Shown: positions 1 through 5,571 of the stretch, in pieces | How the letters are laid out: each line of letters begins with the position of its first letter | Position numbering within the stretch: the stretch's first letter is position 1 | From: Flavobacteriaceae bacterium TMED68 | GTDB lineage: Bacteria > Bacteroidota > Bacteroidia > Flavobacteriales > Flavobacteriaceae | Assembly (NCBI GenBank): GCA_002167525.1 | Contig: NHDV01000010.1 | Coordinates: forward strand, 72,081-77,668 | DNA: 5,588 nt | Reading direction: 5' to 3' | Notes under the pieces: generated by a model | Told to the model about the DNA's origin: nothing | Database searches by the model: none | The model's input: only the letters and a program-made list of their open reading frames with translations | Position numbers and translations under genes: made by a program

Positions 1-642
1 AAAGATATTCCAAAAATGGTTAAACTGACTGAATATATTGTAAAACATACTAAGATTCCAGTTACAGTAAAAACAAGGTTAGGATGGGACCATAATTCAA
101 TAAAAATTTTAGAAGTTGCCGAACGCCTTCAAGATGTAGGTTGTGCGGCAATATCAATTCATGGAAGAACAAGAGCACAGATGTATAAGGGAGATGCGGA
201 TTGGAGCTATATTTCCCAAGTTAAAAACAATCAAAGAATGTATATTCCGGTCTTTGGGAATGGAGATGTTAATACTCCAGAGCGCGCGATTGAAATGCGA
301 GACAGATATGGACTTGACGGAGCCATGATTGGTAGAGCCTCAATTGGGAACCCGTGGTTTTTTAATCATGTTAAACATTTTATTAATACAAAAAAACACC
401 TTCCACAACCCACATTAACCCAACGTGTAAAAACTGCGAGGAGACATTTGAAAATGTCGATTAAATGGAAGGGCCCTATTTTGGGTGTTTTAGAGACAAG
501 AAGACATTATGCAAATTATTTCAAAGGCTACCCTGATTTTAAGTCTTATCGAAAACAAATGGTTACTTTAAATTGTCCTAATGAAATATATGCCTTATTT
601 GATGAAGTGTTGGAAAAATATTCTCTTCAAAATGCCATTTAA
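1..642 (+). CDS. dusB: tRNA-dihydrouridine synthase DusB (5'-truncated by window edge)
   Basis: This flavoenzyme uses FMN and NADPH to reduce specific uridines in the tRNA D-loop to dihydrouridine, in the cytoplasm. The frame is open from base 1, so 213 C-terminal residues are visible, against about 320-340 for the family. The missing part would hold the N-terminal FMN-binding strand and the catalytic cysteine. Counting from the first visible residue, the landmarks are KTRLGWD (24-30), IHGRTRAQMYKGDADW (53-68, including the conserved FMN/tRNA-contacting His), VFGNGDV (84-90) and DGAMIGRASIGNPWFF (106-121, the phosphate-binding end of the TIM barrel). The helical C-terminal domain follows, with ETRRHYANYFKG. 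The ATG at 16 lies inside the barrel and is not the true start. The gene ends one base before the stop codon of the convergent permease gene. DusB is preferred to DusA or DusC because of the GRASIGNPW and ETRRHYANYFKG segments; family assignment is very secure, the subfamily slightly less so. Confidence 0.95.
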   Translation, partial: KDIPKMVKLTEYIVKHTKIPVTVKTRLGWDHNSIKILEVAERLQDVGCAAISIHGRTRAQMYKGDADWSYISQVKNNQRMYIPVFGNGDVNTPERAIEMRDRYGLDGAMIGRASIGNPWFFNHVKHFINTKKHLPQPTLTQRVKTARRHLKMSIKWKGPILGVLETRRHYANYFKGYPDFKSYRKQMVTLNCPNEIYALFDEVLEKYSLQNAI

Positions 643-643
643 T

Positions 644-1834
644 TTATTTTTTTGAAAGACCTTTTAATGCCCAAGCTGTACTTATAGTCCCAAAAAACAT
701 AAGGGTTGCTGTTACAATGAGTACATTTTTTAATTCAAAAATGACAGGATATTCAATATTCGTTCCTGGGACTAATATAAACGGATAGTAAGATTGAAAT
801 AATATGAGTGAAATGCCAATAATTAAACCAATAGTTCCTCCAATACCACAAATAAGCATTCCAATGATCATAAATATATTGTGAATTCCCTTTTGTGATG
901 CGCCTAAAGCACATAAAATTTTAATCTGTCTCTGTTTATCCAAAATCATCATTGTAAGTGAGCCAATAACGTTAAATAAGCCAATTATCATTACTAGTGA
1001 AAATATAAAGTATACACCAAGATTCTCTGTGTTAAGCATTCGGTATAAAGCTTTATTTTGTTCTGCTCTTGAAATTAAATTAAAAGGTTTATCAAGATTT
1101 GATTTAATATGCTTCTCTAATATTTTCTTTTTCGTCCCAGGAACAACCTTTAAAACAATAGATGAATATTCAGTGGGTTCAAGATTAAAAAGATTTTGTC
1201 CAAACCTAAGATTGGAAAACATATACTTTTTGTCTAGATCTTCATTTATCTGATAAAGACCTGAAACAATAGTTGGAAAAGTTTTAAAAAAGTTTTGATT
1301 CAGTTGCCCCCTTAGATTTCTATTTGGAACAGTGACGTTTAAAAAATCACTGTAATCGTAAATACCTAAGGAAAGATTACCAGCAATTCCAAAACCAACA
1401 ACCGCTTCAGGCCCTTTAAAAGAAAGCCAATCTCCTAGAGAAACTAGACTGTCGATATTTAATACTGAAGTATACTTTTCAGGGACTGCCTTTAGAATAG
1501 CTATTTGACTTTTATTTTTAAACGATAAATAAACTTTTCTTTCAATTTCTGGAGCAACAGCTATTATTTCAGGAATTGATTCTAATTTGAGAATGGTTTC
1601 TTCAGCTATATTAAAATAAGAACCTTTTTCAGGTAATATTTCAAAATCAGGATCAAAAATATTAGAAAAGGAAAGTCCAAATTCCTTTAGCCCTGAAAAG
1701 GCACTCAATACAACAAAAAGTGAGGTTGTAGTTACCACAACCATAATTAAAGCAAATGTGTTTATTCTATTTACAACAGTTTGTTTACTTTTTGAGAAAA
1801 AGTAACGCCATGCTATTTTAAATTCATAAGACAT
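644..1834 (-). CDS. LolC/LolE/FtsX-family ABC transporter permease
   Basis: A 396-aa inner-membrane protein with MacB/LolE-type topology. It has one N-terminal span (about residues 27-47) after a cytosolic lead containing the AWRYFFSKSK stretch, then a large periplasmic domain (about 50-270), then three C-terminal spans (about 274-297, 318-347 and 369-388). The loop after the second span, LDKQRQIKILCALGAS (298-313), is the FtsX-family coupling helix that contacts the ATPase. In Lol systems such permeases, with the LolD ATPase, extract lipoproteins for transfer to the outer membrane. No ATPase or second permease lies in this window, so a partner must be encoded elsewhere, and a different substrate is possible. 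The gene starts 24 bases after the rbfA stop codon on the same strand, so co-transcription is likely. There is no clear Shine-Dalgarno before the ATG. The call to the superfamily is secure; the Lol role is an inference. Confidence 0.88.
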   Translation of the reverse strand: MSYEFKIAWRYFFSKSKQTVVNRINTFALIMVVVTTTSLFVVLSAFSGLKEFGLSFSNIFDPDFEILPEKGSYFNIAEETILKLESIPEIIAVAPEIERKVYLSFKNKSQIAILKAVPEKYTSVLNIDSLVSLGDWLSFKGPEAVVGFGIAGNLSLGIYDYSDFLNVTVPNRNLRGQLNQNFFKTFPTIVSGLYQINEDLDKKYMFSNLRFGQNLFNLEPTEYSSIVLKVVPGTKKKILEKHIKSNLDKPFNLISRAEQNKALYRMLNTENLGVYFIFSLVMIIGLFNVIGSLTMMILDKQRQIKILCALGASQKGIHNIFMIIGMLICGIGGTIGLIIGISLILFQSYYPFILVPGTNIEYPVIFELKNVLIVTATLMFFGTISTAWALKGLSKK

Positions 1835-1858
1835 ACATGTTTACTTTAATTTTCCACC

Positions 1859-2233
1859 TTATTTAGTAGATTTTCTAAAAGGATTACTCCCCGCTTTAAG
1901 TTCCTTTTCTATATTCTCAATGTAATCCAGTGAATCATCAATATAAAAGCTTAGTTGAGGTATTTTAGATAGTTGTTTTTTCATTCTTTGAGAAAGATCA
2001 TGTCTCATTCGACTAGAATTTAAATTTCTTAAATGGTCTAAATAATTATTATTTGGGAAAATACTTACATAAACTTTAGCAGACGACAAATCTGGGGAAA
2101 CTTTCACCTTTGTGACAGATATCATAAGATTTGATATATTTTCACTTCGGATTGATTCTAGCAGTAAAGAAGCAATTTCTTTCTGAAGAACACTATTAAT
2201 TTTTTTTTGACGCGGGGATTCGAATCTCTCCAT
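1859..2233 (-). CDS. rbfA: 30S ribosome-binding factor RbfA
   Basis: A full-length 124-aa RbfA, a single type-II KH-fold protein that binds the immature 30S subunit near helix 1 and the 5' end of 16S rRNA. It helps late small-subunit maturation, especially at low temperature. The conserved layout is present: an N-terminal basic helix with VLQKEIASLL (15-24), the strand VTKVKVSPDLSSAKVYVSIF (about 40-59) carrying the S-x-D-L-x-x-A-x-V-Y-V signature, a helix with SRMRHDLSQRMKKQL, and the closing PQLSFYIDDSLDYIENIEKEL. The ATG at 2233 begins MERFESPRQKKI, a typical RbfA start. It is the first gene of a leftward pair with the ABC permease and is divergent from the small membrane-protein genes to its right. 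A TATTTTTG sequence sits only 4 bases upstream of the ATG (2238-2245), but no -33 element lies at the right distance. Confidence 0.95.
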   Translation of the reverse strand: MERFESPRQKKINSVLQKEIASLLLESIRSENISNLMISVTKVKVSPDLSSAKVYVSIFPNNNYLDHLRNLNSSRMRHDLSQRMKKQLSKIPQLSFYIDDSLDYIENIEKELKAGSNPFRKSTK

Positions 2234-2355
2234 ATTTCAAAAATAGTTAGAAAAAATTCTTAAAGAGATATGATTCCAAAATTAGTTCATATAGCTCATA
2301 AGGTGAATAGCAGATAGTTTAAATTTCTAAATAAAATGGTATATTGAAAGCAAAA

Positions 2356-2526
2356 ATGAATTTCTTAGAAAAATATTATCCTATAATTCTAGCATTTTTA
2401 AGCTTTCTCTATTCAATTTATCTCTGGTTTACAGGTAATCAATTGGAAGGGCTATATGTTGGTCTATGGCCGGTCACTATTTTGGCTTTCGCAATTGCCA
2501 TTAGACAAAGAAGAAATGAAGATTAA
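2356..2526 (+). CDS. Small two-span membrane protein, unknown function
   Basis: A 56-aa hydrophobic protein with two predicted membrane helices (about residues 8-26 and 33-49) joined by a short turn, TGNQLEG. It has an acidic/basic N-terminal NFLEKYYP and a basic C-terminal RQRRNED, which would place both ends in the cytosol. The start chosen is the ATG at 2356; an in-frame TTG at 2344 would add four residues (MKAK) and cannot be excluded. An in-frame TAA at 2332 limits any further extension. There is no Shine-Dalgarno, which is usual in this phylum. A second small membrane-protein gene starts 10 bases after its stop, so the two are probably one transcript. I do not recognise a named family, although small proteins with a GLYVGLW-like second helix look familiar from Flavobacteriia. 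The aromatic-rich, well-formed helices and clean context argue that it is a real gene. Confidence 0.7.
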   Translation: MNFLEKYYPIILAFLSFLYSIYLWFTGNQLEGLYVGLWPVTILAFAIAIRQRRNED

Positions 2527-2536
2527 ACTATAGATC

Positions 2537-2731
2537 ATGAATAATAAAATAATGTTTGTTATTGGGTGTGTAATATTCGTATTATATGTTTATTTCCTTT
2601 TAAAAATTATTAGAAAGCAGCACAAAATCCAGAGAAAAGAAAATATGAGTTCTTATGACTCAAACGACCTTGACGGCATGGGAAACCAAGGGAGGTTTCC
2701 GAATAAAAAACCAAAAAATAGAGCCGTATAA
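2537..2731 (+). CDS. Small single-span membrane protein with polar C-terminal tail
   Basis: A 64-aa protein with one membrane helix (about residues 5-23) starting close to the N-terminus. A strongly basic segment, KIIRKQHKIQRKE (about 23-35), fits an N-out, C-in orientation by the positive-inside rule. The remaining 29 residues form a soluble, glycine- and asparagine-rich tail containing YDSNDLDGMGNQGRF and ending in a basic NKKPKNRAV. Low-complexity drift would not be expected to keep such a structured tail, so the gene is probably expressed. It follows the 56-aa gene by 10 bases on the same strand and ends 19 bases before the stop of a convergent minus-strand gene. I cannot assign a function. 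The layout resembles small regulatory or scaffold subunits of membrane complexes, but that is only analogy. Confidence 0.65.
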   Translation: MNNKIMFVIGCVIFVLYVYFLLKIIRKQHKIQRKENMSSYDSNDLDGMGNQGRFPNKKPKNRAV

Positions 2732-2750
2732 TTATTAGTTTAAAACGGGA

Positions 2751-2900
2751 TTATTTTTTTATAAAAAAGGAAACAATTATTAAGATTAATCCTGATCCTA
2801 TAACTAATTCACTATTATCAATCAAAAACTCGAAGACAGAGAGAACTAGTCCGAGTAGTATTATTTGAATACCAATAATTCGTAAAAAATTTTTGTTCAT
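2751..2900 (-). CDS. Short membrane protein (49 aa), second gene of coupled pair
   Basis: I translated this by hand from the complementary strand. ATG at 2900-2898 opens a 49-codon frame beginning MNKNFLRIIGIQ and ending in VSFFIKK, with TAA at 2753-2751. It predicts two membrane helices (about residues 7-26 and 32-46) separated by a short acidic loop, EFLIDNSE, with positive charges at both ends. That charge pattern is sensible for a hairpin with both termini in the cytosol. Its ATG overlaps the TGA of the upstream 44-aa gene by four bases (2897-2900), a classic coupling arrangement. No function or family is recognised. The main doubt is length: AT-rich DNA yields hydrophobic short frames by chance, but the overlap, charge placement and tandem arrangement favour a real gene. 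Confidence 0.55.
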   Translation of the reverse strand: MNKNFLRIIGIQIILLGLVLSVFEFLIDNSELVIGSGLILIIVSFFIKK

Positions 2901-3031
2901 TGGTCTTTTTTATTTAAAAAGAAAAGAAAAAGTGGAGGTATAAATAGGACAAAAATAATTCCGAAATATACATATAGGAAAATCCCAAGCGCTATTGAAA
3001 ATCCAAGAGCTAGAACAATATTTTTTTTCAT
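2897..3031 (-). CDS. Short membrane protein (44 aa), first gene of coupled pair
   Basis: ATG at 3031-3029 on the complementary strand opens a 44-codon frame that begins MKKNIVLALGFS, runs through VYFGIIFVLFIPPLFLFF and ends in LNKKDQ before TGA at 2899-2897. It is almost entirely hydrophobic, with room for two tight helices (about 5-21 and 23-39), a Pro-Pro in the second, and lysines at both termini. The stop codon shares four bases with the start of the 49-aa gene. Upstream, the minus strand holds a weak promoter-like pair: TTTG at 3080-3077, 18 bases, then TAATGTTA at 3058-3051. If this is used, it would be back-to-back with the promoter of the hydrolase gene. Function unknown; a one-span reading of the topology is also possible. 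Confidence 0.5.
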   Translation of the reverse strand: MKKNIVLALGFSIALGIFLYVYFGIIFVLFIPPLFLFFLNKKDQ

Positions 3032-3080
3032 AATGTAAAAATAGCCATTGTAACATTAGATTTATCTATAGCGTAACAAA

Positions 3081-3110
3081 TTGTATACATAAAAGACTTA
3101 TTTATATTTG
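3081..3110 (+). promoter_or_regulatory. Bacteroidota-type promoter for the hydrolase gene
   Basis: TTG at 3081-3083 is followed by exactly 19 bases and then TATATTTG at 3103-3110. This matches the known Bacteroidota housekeeping promoter consensus (a -33 TTG or TTTG and a -7 TAnnTTTG with about 19 bp between). Transcription would start near 3115-3118, giving a 5' leader of about 70 bases before the ATG at 3187. A perfect 8-base palindrome, GCAATTGC (3117-3124), lies right at the expected start point and could be an operator, though so short a palindrome may be chance. Confidence 0.7.
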
Positions 3111-3186
3111 TAATAAGCAATTGCAGAATTTATTTGAGTGCAGAGTTTCTTGCTAAGATTTCTCTTGAAATTTATAACTTTTTATC

Positions 3187-5148
3187 ATGAAATTTTTTAA
3201 TAATCTTAATGATATTCAGAAATCTTTTTTAATAACTACACTTTTTATAATAGGTATTTCATCTATTAATACTGGTATCATAAATATTGGATCTTTATCA
3301 TCTATAGTTATATCATTTCTTTTTATTTTGTTTTATTTTTCCTCTTACATTTTGATAAATGTGATTTCAAACTCAGCAATTCAAATAAGCTCTGTAATTG
3401 TAATGTTTTGTATTAAAGTAACAATTTACTCTTCAATTCCAGTCGCTATTTATCTTCTGTTTTTATTATTAATTTTTCTTTTAACTATTACTATTTTAAG
3501 AAATCAATTTCGCTGGATCATATTTTCAACTCTTTCTATATTAATTATTTCATATTATTTTTTCAATGAAGAAAATATTTGGATTAGTGATAGTTTAGAT
3601 TTATTTGAACATAAAAAAGGAGGTACCGATTCAAAGTACTTTACCTACTCGACAGGAGAAGATAAACACAGAGATGAGTATAAAAATCCAGATTTCTTAT
3701 CTTATAGCATAGACGCATCAAAGATAATGCAGGATGATTGGAACCAATCAAAGATTAATTGGAGAGAGATTTTTTGGGGGTTCAATAAAAAAAATATTCC
3801 TTTGAACGGTAGATTGTGGATTCCGGATGGAAATGAAAAATATCCAATTATATCTATAATTCATGGGAACCATTCAATGCAAGAATTCTCTGATAACGGA
3901 TATAATTATCTAGGAGAATTTTTATCATCTCATGGATACATATTTAATTCTGTTGATCAAAACTTTTTAAATGGTTCTTGGGATGGAGATTTTAAAGGAA
4001 AAGAGATGACGACAAGATCCTGGCATTTTCTAGAAAATTTATCTTATCTAAAGAAATTGAGTAGTGATTCTCTTTCACCTCTATTTAATAAAGTAGATTT
4101 TAATAAAGTTATATTTATTGGTCACTCAAGAGGTGGCGAAGCAGTAAATCTTGCAGCTAAATTTAATGATCTAAGCACTTACCCTGATAATGGAAATGTA
4201 AAATTTAATTATAATTTTAATATAATAGGTGTTGTTACTTTAGCACCAACGGACTATAGATATAATAGGAATTATAAATTAAAAAACATAAACTACTTAA
4301 GTTTACAAGGCAGTATGGATTCAGATGAGGAAAGTTTCTTTGGAATGAGACAATCAAACAGGATTACTAATTCAATTGATTCCCTAGTGAATACTAATAT
4401 CCTTATTGAAGGTGCAAATCATTCACAATTCAATACTTCATGGGGAAAAAGTGATTTAGGGTTTCCAAGCAAATATTTAATTAATTACAGAAACATTATT
4501 CCTGACTGGTTACAGAGAAAAATTTTAACCTACTACCCAATAAATTTTGTTAATTATGTATCAGGAAAAGATTTAAATGCAATTAAAAAATTAAACAAAT
4601 CTGTTGAATATAAAATATCAACTAATGATGAGCTTAAAATATTATCACAATATCAAAAAATCTCAAAAAATATCAAAAATGACTTTGAGGGAAATGACCT
4701 AGGAAATAATGAAAACACTATCGTTTTTTTTGAAAATATAGAGAAGCCTAAACTTGAAAAACTTGAATTTAGGGGAGGTAAAAGCCAACAGAATAGCGCA
4801 CTAAAAATAAAATCAAAAAAAAATTCAAGAATCACATTTAAACTAAAAAATGATTCTTTTTTGGATAATCTTACACTTGATGTTTACAACGAAATAGACT
4901 CATCTTACTTGAATATTAACTTTTTAATTGATAATCAAATAGTTGATTCAACAAAATTAAAATTAATTAATAATAAAATTTCATTAAAGAATTATAAATT
5001 TAATTACCTCACAAGAAAAAAATTTAAAAAGATAAACGACATAATGCTTACAACATATAAGGTTAAAAAATCAAGTAGAAATATCAATTCTATATCAATT
5101 TCATTTAAAAAAACAGGAAATTACTACTTTGATAATATCGCTTTCTAA
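3187..5148 (+). CDS. Membrane-anchored alpha/beta hydrolase with C-terminal beta domain
   Basis: A 653-aa three-part protein. Residues about 13-127 form four or five membrane helices. After a polar linker with a Trp-rich patch (about 185-199), an alpha/beta-hydrolase core runs from about 205 to 430. It shows GRLWIPDG (208-215), the oxyanion-loop H-G-N-H (226-229), the nucleophile elbow G-H-S-R-G-G (312-317, Ser314), an acid in GSMDSDE (Asp378 or Asp380) and His412 in EGANHSQFNTSWG. The GHSRGGE and GANHxxFN motifs recall large exported hydrolases of the dienelactone-hydrolase/cutinase-like group seen in Actinobacteria and Bacteroidota. The tail (about 509-653) is beta-strand-rich and ends in NYYFDNIAF, as jelly-roll binding domains often do. 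The reaction is probably ester or amide hydrolysis; the substrate is unknown. Which side of the membrane holds the core depends on the span count. Codon use is extremely AT-rich, with many Lys, Asn and Ile. A run of nine A (4815-4823) is a slippage risk. It is probably monocistronic. Confidence 0.85.
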   Translation: MKFFNNLNDIQKSFLITTLFIIGISSINTGIINIGSLSSIVISFLFILFYFSSYILINVISNSAIQISSVIVMFCIKVTIYSSIPVAIYLLFLLLIFLLTITILRNQFRWIIFSTLSILIISYYFFNEENIWISDSLDLFEHKKGGTDSKYFTYSTGEDKHRDEYKNPDFLSYSIDASKIMQDDWNQSKINWREIFWGFNKKNIPLNGRLWIPDGNEKYPIISIIHGNHSMQEFSDNGYNYLGEFLSSHGYIFNSVDQNFLNGSWDGDFKGKEMTTRSWHFLENLSYLKKLSSDSLSPLFNKVDFNKVIFIGHSRGGEAVNLAAKFNDLSTYPDNGNVKFNYNFNIIGVVTLAPTDYRYNRNYKLKNINYLSLQGSMDSDEESFFGMRQSNRITNSIDSLVNTNILIEGANHSQFNTSWGKSDLGFPSKYLINYRNIIPDWLQRKILTYYPINFVNYVSGKDLNAIKKLNKSVEYKISTNDELKILSQYQKISKNIKNDFEGNDLGNNENTIVFFENIEKPKLEKLEFRGGKSQQNSALKIKSKKNSRITFKLKNDSFLDNLTLDVYNEIDSSYLNINFLIDNQIVDSTKLKLINNKISLKNYKFNYLTRKKFKKINDIMLTTYKVKKSSRNINSISISFKKTGNYYFDNIAF

Positions 5149-5270
5149 ATAACGATATTGATATTATAATAAAGAGAGGATTATATAAAGTCGTTTATTT
5201 CAGAATGCTTTATTGTTTTGAGCATAGTAGGTTTCCCAAAATCATCTGTATTCATATATCTCTTTTTATT

Positions 5271-5294
5271 TATATTTGAGTGCCTATTTAATAG
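5271..5294 (+). repeat. Left arm of 24-base imperfect inverted repeat flanking the tRNA
   Basis: This arm begins TATATTTGAGTG and matches the reverse complement of 5548-5571 at 20 of 24 positions, the first 12 being identical. A related 10-base copy (TATTTGAGTG) lies at 3131-3140. The arm also contains TATATTTG, identical to the -7 box of the hydrolase promoter, and overlaps the short palindrome CCTATT-T-AATAGG (5283-5295). No -33 element lies at the right distance, so a promoter role is not supported. Confidence 0.5.
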
Positions 5295-5309
5295 GTTGAT
5301 AGAGTACCA

Positions 5310-5317
5310 TACTTTTG
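5310..5317 (+). promoter_or_regulatory. Possible -7 box of the tRNA promoter (weak)
   Basis: TACTTTTG matches the TAnnTTTG consensus exactly and lies about 90 bases upstream of the tRNA. There is no TTG 17-23 bases further upstream (the only nearby one, at 5296-5298, is 11 bases away), so the match may be chance. No better candidate is seen closer to the tRNA; the short inverted repeat GTACT-6-AGTAC (5388-5403) just before it is the only other structure. Confidence 0.22.
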
Positions 5318-5407
5318 ACAATATTGTGATTTTGGTTGTGATTTTTAAAACTACCCTAATAACAGTTCAAGTAAAATGCTCTCAAAAGTACTATAAACAG
5401 TACAATA

Positions 5408-5484
5408 GGTCCTATAGCTCAGTTGGTTAGAGTAGCTGACTCATAATCAGTTGGTCCCTGGTTCGAGCCCAGGTGGGACCACCA
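5408..5484 (+). tRNA. tRNA with anticodon CAT, probably tRNA-Ile2 (else elongator tRNA-Met)
   Basis: A complete 77-base cloverleaf including the encoded CCA. The acceptor stem GGTCCTA (5408-5414) pairs with TGGGACC, with one G-U. The D-stem GCTC/GAGT encloses the loop AGTTGGTTA. The anticodon stem GCTGA/TCAGT holds the loop CTCATAA with anticodon CAT at 5442-5444. The T-stem CCTGG/CCAGG closes the loop TTCGAGC. It is not initiator tRNA: 1-72 is a G-C pair and the anticodon stem lacks the three consecutive G-C pairs. Among the remaining CAT species, C4-G69 and C5-G68 are the acceptor pairs known to favour TilS lysidine modification in E. coli tRNA-Ile2, whereas E. coli elongator tRNA-Met has T4 and A5. 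I therefore lean to Ile2, which reads AUA codons once C34 is converted to lysidine. Confidence 0.95.
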
Positions 5485-5514
5485 ACAAAGAAAGAGTGCG
5501 AGCTCAATCAAGAC

Positions 5515-5543
5515 AAGCCCTTCGAGTAATCGAGGGGTTTTTC
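5515..5543 (+). terminator. Intrinsic terminator downstream of the tRNA
   Basis: CCCTTCGA (5518-5525) pairs with TCGAGGGG (5530-5537) around a GTAA loop, giving an 8-bp stem with one G-U. It can be extended by AAG with TTT to 11 bp. Five T follow directly at 5538-5542. It lies 30 bases after the tRNA CCA end and would end a single-gene tRNA transcript. Confidence 0.8.
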
Positions 5544-5547
5544 TTAC

Positions 5548-5571
5548 CTAGTATCTAGACACTCAAATATA
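5548..5571 (-). repeat. Right arm of 24-base imperfect inverted repeat flanking the tRNA
   Basis: Read on the minus strand, this begins TATATTTGAGTG at 5571 and aligns with 5271-5294 in 20 of 24 positions. It starts just past the tRNA terminator. Minus-strand sequence from the window edge through this arm also forms a 14-codon open frame ending in TAA at about 5544, which could be the tail of a gene lying to the right, but nothing recognisable is encoded. Confidence 0.5.

Noticed and set aside
1029..1253. 74-codon + strand frame opposite the ABC permease
   Set aside because: It lies wholly within a well-supported gene on the other strand and has no recognisable features; a shadow frame.
2238..2245. 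TATTTTTG on the minus strand as an rbfA -7 promoter box
   Set aside because: It fits TAnnTTTG but would start transcription at or inside the ATG, and the nearest upstream TTTG is 31 bases away instead of about 19.
5134..5159. Hairpin AATATCG/CGATATT across the hydrolase stop codon
   Set aside because: A 7-bp AT-rich stem with a 12-base loop and no T-run after it; not convincing as a terminator.
5181..5255. 24-codon minus-strand frame (starts MNTDDFGKP)
   Set aside because: Too short to support on its own, with no promoter, no neighbour in the same orientation and no recognised peptide family.
5218..5430. 70-codon + strand frame with a TTG start
   Set aside because: It runs 23 bases into the tRNA gene, starts at TTG, and its sequence has no domain-like character; it is a chance frame in AT-rich spacer.
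5442..5484. tRNA 3' half as an attachment site for an integrated element
   Set aside because: No second copy of the tRNA 3' end and no integrase are present in the window, so there is nothing to support an attachment site.
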